DNA from: Luteimonas kalidii
GTDB taxonomy: Bacteria > Pseudomonadota > Gammaproteobacteria > Xanthomonadales > Xanthomonadaceae
Direction of reading: 5' to 3'
DNA length: 64,000 nucleotides
Assembly: GCF_029887935.1 (NCBI RefSeq)
Contig: NZ_JARXRO010000014.1
Span: 571,020 to 635,019, forward strand
The translations under genes and the position numbers were made by a program. The notes beneath the pieces were generated by a model. It was not told the origin of the DNA. It ran no database searches and saw only the letters and a program-made list of their open reading frames with translations. Shown one piece after another: positions 1 to 8,267 of the stretch; the first letter of the stretch is position 1, and each line of letters opens with the position of its first letter.

Positions 1-83
1 AAGGTGGCGCGCAGGCCGGCGCCTCCGGCGCCGACGACGATCATGTCGTAATGGTGTTCGGTGATCTTGTAGGCGGTGGTCAT
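1..83 (-). CDS. sdhA: succinate dehydrogenase flavoprotein subunit, N-terminal fragment
   Basis: Only the first 27 codons lie in the window; the gene continues off the left edge. The reverse-strand start at 83 gives a peptide beginning MTTAYKITEHHYDMIVVGAG, followed by GAGL. This is the N-terminal FAD-binding dinucleotide fold (GxGxxG) of the succinate dehydrogenase flavoprotein. It lies 22 bp downstream of the sdhD stop on the same strand, giving the usual sdhC-sdhD-sdhA order. The product would oxidise succinate to fumarate in complex II on the cytoplasmic side of the inner membrane. Confidence 0.9.
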   Translation of the reverse strand, partial: MTTAYKITEHHYDMIVVGAGGAGLRAT

Positions 84-105
84 GAAAGGCTCGTTGGGAA
101 GCGGC

Positions 106-516
106 TCAGCCCAGCATCGCGATGCGGGCGATCGCGTACAGCGACGCGAGGGCGCCGACGGCGCAGGCGAAGGTCACGAGCAGCTGCAGCGTGATCTCGA
201 GGGCGCGCTGGTGAACGTAGTCCTCGATGATCACCTGCAGGCCCAGCTTGGCGTGCCAGAACAGCGCGATGGCGAACACGGCGAACAGGATCGCGGTCCA
301 CGGCCGCGACAGCGTGGCGTAGACGGTGGCCAGGTCCGCGCCGACCAGCGACAGCAGCGTGCCGATGAACCAGGCCACCAGCGGCACCAGGGCCACGGCG
401 GTGACGCGCTGCCACCAGAAATGGCCGGTGCCGGTCTTGCCCGAGCCCAGGCCGCGCGCGCGCGCGATCGGTGTGCGGTAGTCCGGCGGCGTGGACGCGT
501 TCGGATCGCTGCTCAT
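106..516 (-). CDS. sdhD: succinate dehydrogenase membrane anchor subunit SdhD
   Basis: A 136-residue protein with three hydrophobic segments (about residues 35-57, 64-85 and 108-132). The stretch WHAKLGLQVIIEDYVH between the second and third segments is the conserved SdhD signature (H-x-K-x-G-x-Q-x-I-x-E-D-Y) near the quinone and haem site. It anchors the catalytic SdhAB pair to the inner membrane and helps form the ubiquinone site. The ATG at 516 overlaps the sdhC stop by 4 bp (ATGA), so the two are translationally coupled; upstream in-frame starts would run into sdhC. Family and position agree. Confidence 0.93.
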   Translation of the reverse strand: MSSDPNASTPPDYRTPIARARGLGSGKTGTGHFWWQRVTAVALVPLVAWFIGTLLSLVGADLATVYATLSRPWTAILFAVFAIALFWHAKLGLQVIIEDYVHQRALEITLQLLVTFACAVGALASLYAIARIAMLG

Positions 517-908
517 GCCCCACCCCACAATGCGACGAACCAGATCAGCGCGGTCAGCACCGCGGACAGCGCCAGCACCGCGTAGCCGGAGCGGTAGACG
601 TCGGGAATCTCGAATCCCATGCCGGCATCCCACGCCAGGTGGCGGAGACCGTTAAGCAGGTGATAGACCACCGACAGCGAGACCAGGAACAGGCCGATCC
701 TGCCCAGCGGCGAGGCCAGGCATTCGGCGGCACGCAGGTAGGCCTCGCCGCCCCGGGCGACCGCGAGCAGCCACCACGCCAGCACGAAGGCGCCCACCGA
801 CGCGACGATGCCCGTCACACGATGCAGGAACGACATCACCGAAGTAATCTGGAAACGGTAGGTCTGCCCCAGCATGAACGGCGACAGGGGTCTTTCTCGG
901 CGTGCCAT
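513..908 (-). CDS. sdhC: succinate dehydrogenase cytochrome b556 subunit SdhC
   Basis: A 131-residue integral membrane protein beginning MARRERPLSPFMLGQTYRFQ, with the family signature SPF then SFLHRVTGI and the haem-ligand region VVYHLLNGLRHLAWD. Three membrane segments are visible. It binds haem b together with SdhD and contributes to the ubiquinone site of complex II. A longer in-frame start at 986 would add 26 residues of low-complexity sequence not typical of the family, so 908 was chosen. It is the first gene of the sdhCDA operon. The 280 bp upstream, shared with the divergent ygfZ gene, should hold its promoter, although no clear -35/-10 pair was found. Confidence 0.92.
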   Translation of the reverse strand: MARRERPLSPFMLGQTYRFQITSVMSFLHRVTGIVASVGAFVLAWWLLAVARGGEAYLRAAECLASPLGRIGLFLVSLSVVYHLLNGLRHLAWDAGMGFEIPDVYRSGYAVLALSAVLTALIWFVALWGGA

Positions 909-1188
909 CGCTGGTCGGCTCTCCTCGCTGGCGGCCCCGGGCCGCGTGGCTGGAACGCGGCCGGATGCAGCCAGCCGCGCAGTCATTCAAAAGTCGATGC
1001 AGCGACCGTTCTTTTCCCAATCGCCGTAGCGTGTCGGATCGGGACCTTCGCGGCCCCCGACTTCGGCGACAGGCCCGGCATCCGTACTCCCTGCAACAGG
1101 GTTTTCCGCCTGCGGCGGGACCGGATGCGGGGATGTGTCGCCTATCATGTCGCGATCTTCCACGACCGAAAGTTTAGTTCCGGGGCCC

Positions 1189-2055
1189 ATGTCCGACAAG
1201 CAGCCAGGGCCGGAAGGCCGCTTTTCCGCCCTTCCCGGCATCGCCTCCGTGACCCTCGAGGGCCGCGATGCGCTCGCGTTCGCGCAGGCCCAGTTCATGA
1301 GCGACGTCGCCGCGCTGGCGCCCGGGCACTGGCACTGGAGCGGTTGGCTGACCCCCAAGGGACGCGTGATCGCACTGTTCGCGCTGCTCCGACCGTCCCC
1401 GGACACCCTGCAACTCCTGCTGCTGGATGCGGACCCGGTGGAATTCGCCGCACGGCTGCAACGCTTCGTGTTCCGCAGCAAGGTCGTGGTGCGGGTGGAC
1501 GCGGGTCTCGCCGTGTCCGGGACGTTCAAGGCCCCGACCGGGGCGGCGGGCGCACGCTTCGCCGCCACCGGTGATGGCGGTCTGGAACTCGACCTCGGCA
1601 CGCCGACGCATCCGCGCACGCTTCGTGTCGGCCCGGCGTGCGCTCACGACGACGACGACGCCCTTGCCCTCGACTGGCGCCTGGCCGACCTGGCCCACGG
1701 CCTGCCGCGCCTGACCTCCGGGCAGGCGGAGACGTGGACGCCGCAGCAGCTCTCGCTCGACCGGCTCAGGGCCTTCAGCGTCCGCAAGGGCTGCTATCCG
1801 GGCCAGGAGATCGTGGCGCGCACGCACTTCCTCGGCCAGGCCAAGCGCGGCCTGGTGCGTCTGGTGGCAAAGATGGAGATGCCCGCCGGCGACGTCGCCG
1901 GCGCCGCGGCGCCGGCACGCGTGCTGGGCCAGGTGGTCAGCCGCGCAGGCTGCGAGGCGCTGGCGGTGATGCCGCTGGATGCCGGCGATGGACCGTTCGA
2001 AGTCTCCGGCGTGACCTGCACCTCCCTGCCGCTGCTGGATGGCCTGGAACGCTGA
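1189..2055 (+). CDS. ygfZ: tRNA-modifying folate-binding protein YgfZ
   Basis: A 288-residue member of the YgfZ/GcvT family. The diagnostic motif KGCYPGQEI (K-G-C-Y-x-G-Q-E, about residues 202-210) is intact, including the cysteine needed for function in E. coli YgfZ. The family binds tetrahydrofolate and supports Fe-S enzymes such as the tRNA methylthiotransferase MiaB. The start MSDKQPGPEG was preferred over an in-frame ATG at 1135, which adds 18 poorly conserved residues. It is transcribed divergently from sdhC; succinate dehydrogenase is itself an Fe-S enzyme, so the neighbourhood is functionally sensible. Confidence 0.9.
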   Translation: MSDKQPGPEGRFSALPGIASVTLEGRDALAFAQAQFMSDVAALAPGHWHWSGWLTPKGRVIALFALLRPSPDTLQLLLLDADPVEFAARLQRFVFRSKVVVRVDAGLAVSGTFKAPTGAAGARFAATGDGGLELDLGTPTHPRTLRVGPACAHDDDDALALDWRLADLAHGLPRLTSGQAETWTPQQLSLDRLRAFSVRKGCYPGQEIVARTHFLGQAKRGLVRLVAKMEMPAGDVAGAAAPARVLGQVVSRAGCEALAVMPLDAGDGPFEVSGVTCTSLPLLDGLER

Positions 2056-2218
2056 GACCGGAGTGCCCGCACGCCCGCCATGCATGTCACCAACGCGCCT
2101 CACGGCACTTGCTATGATCGGGGCGCACGTGGCGTTCCGCGGGACATGGCGGTTGCAACGGCACAGGGGGAGCAGGAACGTGTTCGTGATTCCACTCGCA
2201 CGCACTCACGGGGATGCC

Positions 2219-2734
2219 ATGAACAGGATTGTCCGCGCGCCGGTCGTCGGTCTCGCCGCTGTCGCTTTCACGTTGCTGCTCGGCGCCTGCGCGACCACCC
2301 CGCCGCCGCCATCGCCCGAACCCGCGGCAGAGGCGGCGCTTCCGCCGCGTGCGTATATCGAGAAGCTGTCCGCAGACGGCCTGTTCGGCTTCGGCAGCGC
2401 CAGTCTCGGCGACGCAGCCGGTACTGGGGCGCTTGCCGAGCTCGACGCGCTTGCCGCGAAACTCTCCGACGGTCGCAGCCTGCGCGCGGTGCACGTGATC
2501 GGACACAGCGACCGCATCGGCAGTGACCGGGCCAACCTGGCCCTCTCCACGCGACGCGCGGAGGCCGTACGCGACTACCTGGTCGAGCGTGGGGTCACCA
2601 CCGAACGGATCACCGCGGTCGGGCGCGGCAGCGTCGAACCCGTGGTCGAGTGCGCCGAAGAGCGGGGAGACGCGCTGGTCGAGTGCCTGGCGCCCAATCG
2701 CCGGGTCGAGGTGCGGGTCAGCTACGGCGACTGA
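2219..2734 (+). CDS. OmpA-family outer-membrane lipoprotein
   Basis: A 171-residue protein with a lipoprotein signal peptide (MNRIVRAPVV, then lipobox LLGAC with the acylated cysteine near residue 23), a short proline-rich linker and a C-terminal OmpA-like peptidoglycan-binding domain. The domain shows VIGHSDRIGSDRANLALSTR and AVRDYLVERGV, followed by a C-terminal NRRVEVRV typical of the fold. It probably tethers the outer membrane to peptidoglycan; the specific role is not known. Frames opening further upstream lack a signal peptide, so the ATG at 2219 was chosen. Confidence 0.85.
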   Translation: MNRIVRAPVVGLAAVAFTLLLGACATTPPPPSPEPAAEAALPPRAYIEKLSADGLFGFGSASLGDAAGTGALAELDALAAKLSDGRSLRAVHVIGHSDRIGSDRANLALSTRRAEAVRDYLVERGVTTERITAVGRGSVEPVVECAEERGDALVECLAPNRRVEVRVSYGD

Positions 2735-2850
2735 GGTCGCCGGCCGCCTCCAGGCGACGACGGGCCTACGAAGGCCGCGCTGCCCACCGTTGCGACGGGC
2801 TCACCTGCGGCCCGTGACAACGGAACGCGGGTGTCGACGGCGGCGACGCT

Positions 2851-5139
2851 TCAGCGCCTCCGCGATTCGCCCGCAAGCGCATCCGCCGCGGCCACGATCT
2901 GCTCGTCCGAGGGGATCACCAGGAACGCCGCCCCCGCGAGCGGGGTGAAGGTGTCGGCACCGACCACCCGTCGGAAGGGCCGGCTGCGGTACCCGGCCTC
3001 CGCGATCGCGGTGATGATGCCCTCGCCCACGCCCGCACTGCGGCGCCCCTCGTCGACCACAAGGATGCGGTCGCATTCGCCGGCGTGGCGTGCGATCGCC
3101 CCCTCGTTGAGCGGCGCCAGCCAGCGCAGGTCGACCACGCGCACCTTCCAGCCGTGGGCGGCCTCGATCGTCCTGGCGGCGCGCAGGCTCATCGGCACGC
3201 CGTTGCCGAAGGTGAACACGACCAGGTCGGTCGCCTCCGGGTGGTACACGCGCTCCTCGCCCAGCGTCATCGCCTCGTGCGGCGCGGGATATCCGGTCAG
3301 CCAGCCGCCGTCGCCCGGCGCGTGCAGGTCCTTGGCCATGTACAGCGCGATCGGTTCCAGGAATGCACACACGCGTCCGTCCACCTTCGCGAGCGCCATC
3401 ATCGTGCGCAGCATGGTGGCGGCGTCGTCGCCGCGGCTCGGACAGCCCACCACCAGCCCGGGGATGTCGCGCAGCGCGGTGATCGAGTTGTCGTTGTGGA
3501 AGTGGCCGCCGAAGCCGCGCTGGTAACCCAGCGAAGCGATGCGCATCACCATCGGATTGCGGTACTGGCCGTTGCTGAAGAACTGCAGGCTCGCCGCCTC
3601 ACCGCGGATCTGGTCGCAGGCGTTGTGGAAGTAGGCCAGGTACTGGATCTCGGGCAGCGGCAGGAAGCCCATATTGGCGTAGCCCTGCGCCAAGCCGAGG
3701 ATGATCGTCTCGTCGAGCAGGGTATTGAACACGCGGCGCGGCCCGAACGCCTTCTGCAGCCCCTTCGTGACGGTGTACACGCCGCCCTTCTGCGCCACGT
3801 CCTCGCCGAACAGCAGCGCCTCGGGATACTTGGCGAACAGGTCGTGCAGCGCGGCGTTGATCTGGATCGCCAGGTGCTTGGGGCCGGCGCGCTCGGGCAG
3901 CCGGGCGTCGCCGCCGAACACTTCGAGGCGACGCTGCGCGTAGTCCGCCCGCGTGGCCTCGGCGGACACCGCGTCGGGCGTGTACGGGGCCAGCGGCGCC
4001 ATCACCTCGGCCAGTGACGACAGCCGCGGCCTGCGGTCGGCGTCTTCGGCGGCGGCGAAGCACCGGGCACGGGTGGACTCGTACAGCGCGAGCACATCGT
4101 CCTTCGACATCGCGCCCGATTCGAGCGCGATCGCCGCACTGCGCAGCAGCGGGTCGCCCGCCTCTACCGCGCACAGCTCCTCGATGCTGCGCCACTCGAT
4201 CTCGAAATCGGTGCCGGCGTGGCCCATGATCCGCGTCGTGCGCAGGTGCAGGAAGGTGGGACGGCGCGTGCGCCTGCAGTGCTCCACCGCGCGCTGCACC
4301 TCGCCGTAGCCCGCGGCGAGATCCAGGCCGTCGGCGAAGAAGTAGTCCAGGTCCGGGCGGTGGCGGAAATTGCGCGCCACCCAGCCATCGGGCGTGCGCA
4401 CCGAAATGCCGATCCCGTTGTCCTCGCACACGAACAGCACCGGTGCCGGCAGCTTCTGGTAGGCGGTCCAGGCCGCGGCATTGAAGGCGGTCTGCGCGGT
4501 GGCGTGGTTGCTGGACGCATCGCCGAAGGAGCACACCACGATGCTGTCGGCCGGCACCGGAAGCGCGTGGCCCACGCGCCGCGCCTGCTCGATCGCCACC
4601 GCGGTGCCGAAGGCCTTGGGCAGGTGAGAGGCGATGGTCGAGGTCTGGGGCAGCACCCACAGGGGCTTGCTGCCCCAGACCTTGTGACGTCCTCCGCTGG
4701 CCGGATCGTCCTGGCTGGCGGCGAACGAAAGCGCCGAGTCCATGACCGGATCCAGGCCCGGAAGCTTGCGGAAGCGCTCGGCCATGAAGCCGCCGCTGCG
4801 GTAGTGCAGGAAGGCAGGGTCGGTGTGGCGCGTGAGCCGCGCCACCATCGCGTTGCCCTCGTGACCGCTTGAGCCGATGGTGTAGAAGACCTTGTTCTGC
4901 ACCCGCAGCACGCGCGCCATCAGGTCGAGATGGCGGCTGATCAGCTGCGACTCGAACAGTTCGCGAAACGCCCGCGCATCCAGCGCGCTGCCGTCCAGGA
5001 TGGCCTCGCCGTCGGCGGGCGCCGCGTCGGCACGCCCGTTCCAGCTGCGGACGAACTCCTGGAAGTTGACGTCGCAAATCTCGGCGCGGTTGAGGCCCTT
5101 CATGCGGGCCGGGATGGGATTGGGAACGGTTGCGAACAT
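2851..5139 (-). CDS. fused 2-oxoacid dehydrogenase E1 (alpha and beta domains)
   Basis: A 762-residue thiamine-diphosphate enzyme in which the E1 alpha and E1 beta chains are one polypeptide. The alpha half (about 60-390) has the ThDP-binding stretch FGDASSNHATAQTAFN (about 205-220). The beta half (about 420-755) has LFGEDVAQKGGVYTVTKGL, FNTLLDETIILGLAQGYA and GFGGHFHNDNS. Such fusions are annotated as branched-chain or 2-oxoisovalerate dehydrogenase E1 and decarboxylate 2-oxoacids, passing the acyl group to a lipoyl E2. No E2 or E3 gene is nearby, so the substrate is uncertain. The gene starts at ATG 5139, and the neighbouring acetyltransferase lies 42 bp upstream on the same strand. Confidence 0.87.
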   Translation of the reverse strand: MFATVPNPIPARMKGLNRAEICDVNFQEFVRSWNGRADAAPADGEAILDGSALDARAFRELFESQLISRHLDLMARVLRVQNKVFYTIGSSGHEGNAMVARLTRHTDPAFLHYRSGGFMAERFRKLPGLDPVMDSALSFAASQDDPASGGRHKVWGSKPLWVLPQTSTIASHLPKAFGTAVAIEQARRVGHALPVPADSIVVCSFGDASSNHATAQTAFNAAAWTAYQKLPAPVLFVCEDNGIGISVRTPDGWVARNFRHRPDLDYFFADGLDLAAGYGEVQRAVEHCRRTRRPTFLHLRTTRIMGHAGTDFEIEWRSIEELCAVEAGDPLLRSAAIALESGAMSKDDVLALYESTRARCFAAAEDADRRPRLSSLAEVMAPLAPYTPDAVSAEATRADYAQRRLEVFGGDARLPERAGPKHLAIQINAALHDLFAKYPEALLFGEDVAQKGGVYTVTKGLQKAFGPRRVFNTLLDETIILGLAQGYANMGFLPLPEIQYLAYFHNACDQIRGEAASLQFFSNGQYRNPMVMRIASLGYQRGFGGHFHNDNSITALRDIPGLVVGCPSRGDDAATMLRTMMALAKVDGRVCAFLEPIALYMAKDLHAPGDGGWLTGYPAPHEAMTLGEERVYHPEATDLVVFTFGNGVPMSLRAARTIEAAHGWKVRVVDLRWLAPLNEGAIARHAGECDRILVVDEGRRSAGVGEGIITAIAEAGYRSRPFRRVVGADTFTPLAGAAFLVIPSDEQIVAAADALAGESRRR

Positions 5140-5181
5140 GTCCTGCCTTGCGGGTGTCGATGCGATGTCCTGCGGACCTGG

Positions 5182-5736
5182 TCAATCGAAGCGCTTGCGG
5201 TGCTCCATCCATTCGGCGCGGGTCTGGCCCCAGACCTCGATGTGGTGCTCCTCGGACGGGGGCGGCAGCAGGCGACCCTCGCGCAGCAGGCTCGACCCCA
5301 GCCGTTGCGCGACCTTCTTCGAGGCGAGGTTGTCCGGCGAGATGCAGTGGATGATGTCGTCCCATCCGAGATGCACGAACGACCAGTCGATGGCCGCGAC
5401 CGCTGACTCCAGCGCGTAGCCCCTGCCCCAGGCGTCCGGATGGAACGCGTAGCCGATCTCGTTGCCCGGCCAGCCGTCCGGCTTCCACGGACCGATCTGT
5501 CCGACCCACTGCCCGCTGGCCTTCTCCTGCACCGAGAACATCGCGAATCCCTGCAGGGTCCAGGCGCCGGGCATCTGCAGGAACCTGCGCCACGCCGCGC
5601 CGCGCGGCAGGTGGCCGCCGATGTACCGGCAGGCGTCCTCGTCCGCCATCAATGCGGCGTAGCGTTCGAAATCGCCCATCTGCGGCAGGCGCAGGATCAG
5701 GCGCTCGGTTTCTAGAATGGGACCGGTGCCGGTCAT
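5182..5736 (-). CDS. GNAT-family N-acetyltransferase (RimJ/RimL-like)
   Basis: A 184-residue GNAT protein starting MTGTGPILETERLILR. The family pattern is clear: an opening beta strand with TERLILR, then EIGYAFHPDAWGRGYALESA as the acetyl-CoA-binding motif A (RGYA corresponds to the R/QxxGxG/A loop), and PDNLASKKVAQRLG near the C terminus. It should transfer acetyl from acetyl-CoA to an amine, possibly a protein N terminus; the acceptor is unknown. An in-frame ATG at 5754 would add six residues. It lies between gcdH and the E1 gene on the same strand and could be co-transcribed with them. Confidence 0.85.
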   Translation of the reverse strand: MTGTGPILETERLILRLPQMGDFERYAALMADEDACRYIGGHLPRGAAWRRFLQMPGAWTLQGFAMFSVQEKASGQWVGQIGPWKPDGWPGNEIGYAFHPDAWGRGYALESAVAAIDWSFVHLGWDDIIHCISPDNLASKKVAQRLGSSLLREGRLLPPPSEEHHIEVWGQTRAEWMEHRKRFD

Positions 5737-5780
5737 GTCGGGCCTTCGCTCCATCCCTCGCCCGGGGCGCGGGAACCGGA

Positions 5781-6944
5781 TCAGAACGCGTTGATGCCGG
5801 TCAGCTCGCGGCCGACCACCAGCTGGTGCACGGTCTCGGTGCCCTCGTAGGTGATCACCGATTCGAGGTTGAGCGCATGGCGGATGGGGCAATGCTCGGT
5901 GGTGATGCCGGCACCGCCGAGCAGGTCGCGCGCCTCGCGCGCGATGTCGATCGCCATGCGGCAGTTGTTCCACTTCGCCAGCGACACCTGGGTCGGCTGC
6001 ATCTTCCCGGCATCCTTGAGGCGTCCGAGCTGCAGGCTCAACAGCTGCGCCGCGGTGATGCGCCGCGCCCAGTCGGCCATCTTGAGTTGCGCGCTCTGGG
6101 TGGCGGCCACCGGACGACCGAACAGGATGCGCTCCTTCGAATAGCCCAGCGCCTCGTCAAGGCAGGCGATCGCCGCGCCGATGGGCCCCCAGGTGATGCC
6201 GTAGCGCGCCTGGGTCAGGCAGCCGAGCGGCCCCTTCAGGCCTTTCACGTTCGGCAGGCGATTGGCTTCGGGCACGCGCACGTTGTCGAAGAACAGCGCG
6301 CTCGTCACCGACGCGCGCAGGCTCATCTTGTGCTTGACCAGCTGCGCGCTGAAGCCGGCGAAGTCCTTCTCGACCACGAAACCCTGGATGCCGTCGTCGG
6401 TCTGTGCCCAGACGATGGCGATGTGCGCCAGGTTGCCATTGGTGATCCACATCTTCGAGCCGTTGAGCACCCAGTCGTCGCCGTCGCGCCTGGCGTGGGT
6501 CTTCATGTTGCCCGGGTCGGAACCGCCGTGCGGCTCGGTCAGGCCGAAGCAGCCGATCACCTTGCCTGCCGCCATGTCGGGCAGCCAGCGCCGCTTCTGC
6601 TCGTCGGTGCCGTAGGCGTAGATCGGATACATGCACAGCGAGGACTGCACGCTGGCGAAGCTGCGCAGGCCGCTGTCGCCACGTTCGAGTTCCTGGCAGA
6701 TCAGGCCGTAGCTGACGTAGTTGAGTTCCGAGCCGCCGTACTCGGCCGGCAGGGTCGCGCCCAGCAGGCCGAGCCCGGCGATCTCGGGAATCAGTTCGAC
6801 CGGGAAGCGTCCCTCGTCGAAGCAGTCGCCGATGATCGGCAGGACCCGTTCGTCGGTGAAGCGCGCGACAGTGTCCTGGACGGCCTGTTCCTCCTCGCTG
6901 AGCAGGGAGCGGACGTCGTAGAGGTCGTACGGATGCAGAGCCAT
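5781..6944 (-). CDS. gcdH: glutaryl-CoA dehydrogenase
   Basis: A 387-residue acyl-CoA dehydrogenase that follows the glutaryl-CoA dehydrogenase pattern throughout: DSGLRSFASVQSSLCMYPIY, GCFGLTEPHGGSDPGNM, QLGRLKDAGK, and catalytic base Glu at about residue 367 in TYEGTETVHQ. This enzyme oxidatively decarboxylates glutaryl-CoA to crotonyl-CoA in lysine and tryptophan degradation, using FAD and electron-transferring flavoprotein. The ATG at 6944 gives the expected N terminus MALHPYDLYDVRSLL; a start further upstream would run through a hairpin terminator. Confidence in the specific family is high because the substrate-binding arginine region (GLRSF) is present. Confidence 0.9.
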   Translation of the reverse strand: MALHPYDLYDVRSLLSEEEQAVQDTVARFTDERVLPIIGDCFDEGRFPVELIPEIAGLGLLGATLPAEYGGSELNYVSYGLICQELERGDSGLRSFASVQSSLCMYPIYAYGTDEQKRRWLPDMAAGKVIGCFGLTEPHGGSDPGNMKTHARRDGDDWVLNGSKMWITNGNLAHIAIVWAQTDDGIQGFVVEKDFAGFSAQLVKHKMSLRASVTSALFFDNVRVPEANRLPNVKGLKGPLGCLTQARYGITWGPIGAAIACLDEALGYSKERILFGRPVAATQSAQLKMADWARRITAAQLLSLQLGRLKDAGKMQPTQVSLAKWNNCRMAIDIAREARDLLGGAGITTEHCPIRHALNLESVITYEGTETVHQLVVGRELTGINAF

Positions 6945-7014
6945 GGCGCAAACATCGAGGCGGAAGGTTTCACATTGTACGATTCCGCGGCCCGGTTCCA
7001 TCGGCCCGGATGCA

Positions 7015-7042
7015 GAACGGGCCGGCAAGTGCCGGCCCGTTC
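7015..7042 (-). terminator. perfect hairpin terminator downstream of the glycine-zipper gene
   Basis: A 13-bp perfect stem (7015-7027 with 7030-7042) closed by a 2-nt gap lies between the 3' end of the glycine-zipper gene at 7071 and the gcdH start at 6944. Both genes are on the minus strand. A T-tract is weak in either direction, so intrinsic termination is inferred from the stem. Confidence 0.55.
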
Positions 7043-7070
7043 TTGGGATGGGGCAGCCGGATGGACCGGA

Positions 7071-7832
7071 TCAGCGCAGTGCGTTGCGCTGGTCGCTGCC
7101 CGCGACCATGCGGGTCATCACCTCGCCGTCCACCACCGGCAGACGCTCGCCCGGATCCTCGTCCATGCGCACGGTGTTCTCGATGCCGTCGTAGCGGTAG
7201 GTCACATCGTAGGCGACCGTGCGGTCCTCGGTCCCCAGAGAAATACGCTCGCCGGGCTTTTCGTCGGTCCGCATCGTCCCGGTGGTCCCGTCGGGATTCC
7301 GGTAGGTCACGTTCCAGGCGACCACGCGCGAGGACTGCGAACTGTCCTGCACGGTGCGGCACTGGCGATCGACGCGCTCTACGACTCGGCCGCCCACGTG
7401 GTTGCGATCGACCCGGTTGCCGATCATGCCGCCGGCGGTGGCACCTGCGGCCGTCGCCAGCTTGCGCCCGTTGCCGGAGCCCACCTGGTTGCCCACCAGA
7501 CCGCCGATGACCGCGCCCGCGACCGTGCCGCCGACGTTCCCGTCGCGTTCCGGCAGGCGCTCCTGGACGACAACGTCCTCGCACACTTGGCGCGGAGAGG
7601 TCGAGGTGGTGGTTTCGCGCACCGGGTCGGTCCCGATCACGGCCGCATACAGGTCGGCTTTTTCGGTGACCGGGGTGACGGCCACGACCGGGGCGTACTC
7701 GAGCCTGCCTTCCTCCTGCGCCGCAGCGTCCGCGGAGAGCGGGGCCCCGTCGCGGCTGTTGTGGTACGCGCCGACGGCGACGCCGCCCACCAGCAGTGCG
7801 GCCAGGGCAATCGCCAGGGTGTTGCTCTTCAT
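7071..7832 (-). CDS. glycine-zipper 2TM domain envelope protein
   Basis: A 253-residue protein starting MKSNTLAIALAALLVGGVAVGAYHN, with one N-terminal hydrophobic segment acting as signal or anchor. The centre carries a glycine-zipper repeat (GGTVAGAVIGGLVGNQVGSG, then GAAGG-type small-residue spacing near TAAGATAGGMIGNRV), typical of the Rick_17kDa/glycine-zipper 2TM family. The C-terminal half repeats the theme VTYR followed by GE(R): VAWNVTYRNPDG...PGERI and VAYDVTYRYDG...PGERL. It is probably an envelope-associated protein of unknown role. A strong ribosome site (AGGAGGAAGAG) precedes the ATG at 7832 and fixes the start. A second, shorter member of the class is encoded at 10567. Confidence 0.8.
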   Translation of the reverse strand: MKSNTLAIALAALLVGGVAVGAYHNSRDGAPLSADAAAQEEGRLEYAPVVAVTPVTEKADLYAAVIGTDPVRETTTSTSPRQVCEDVVVQERLPERDGNVGGTVAGAVIGGLVGNQVGSGNGRKLATAAGATAGGMIGNRVDRNHVGGRVVERVDRQCRTVQDSSQSSRVVAWNVTYRNPDGTTGTMRTDEKPGERISLGTEDRTVAYDVTYRYDGIENTVRMDEDPGERLPVVDGEVMTRMVAGSDQRNALR

Positions 7833-7998
7833 CTCTTCCTCCTGCGGGCGGGGCCCGGTTCGAACGTGCATGCAGATTCGAGCATTTCGAAGCTGAACAA
7901 GACCCCCGGCGAGTTCCCGGGAAGCTGACGCAGTCGTGAACCGCCGGTCGATGCGCCCGTGATAGCGTGGTCCCGACCCGCCTGCTGGAGCGAGACAA

Positions 7999-8232
7999 AT
8001 GGCCAACCCGCTGCTGCTGCCGCTGCTGAACTGGGCACGCGGATTGCGCTACCCGACGCTGTTCAAGGTGACCGCCATCGCCTTTGCGATCAGCGTGCTG
8101 TGGCCGTTCGACCCGATCCCCTTCATCGACGAGATCGTCCTGGGCCTGGGCACCCTGCTGCTGGCGAACTGGAAGAACCGCAAGACCCGGCAGGGTGCGC
8201 CGCTGGAGGGCGATGCGTCGCGCCGGCGCTGA
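7999..8232 (+). CDS. DUF6116 family small membrane protein
   Basis: A 77-residue protein, MANPLLLPLLNWARGLRYPT..., with one or two hydrophobic helices (about 22-36 and 45-57), the conserved core FDPIPFIDEIVLGLGTLLLANW and a basic tail. It matches the DUF6116 family that is common in Xanthomonadaceae and has no assigned function. The PIPFIDEI turn between helices suggests a membrane hairpin. It lies 35 bp upstream of tatD on the same strand, with which it may be co-transcribed. Confidence 0.75.
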   Translation: MANPLLLPLLNWARGLRYPTLFKVTAIAFAISVLWPFDPIPFIDEIVLGLGTLLLANWKNRKTRQGAPLEGDASRRR

Positions 8233-8267
8233 TCCGCGCCGTCACGCACCTCGACGGCGATGCCGAC

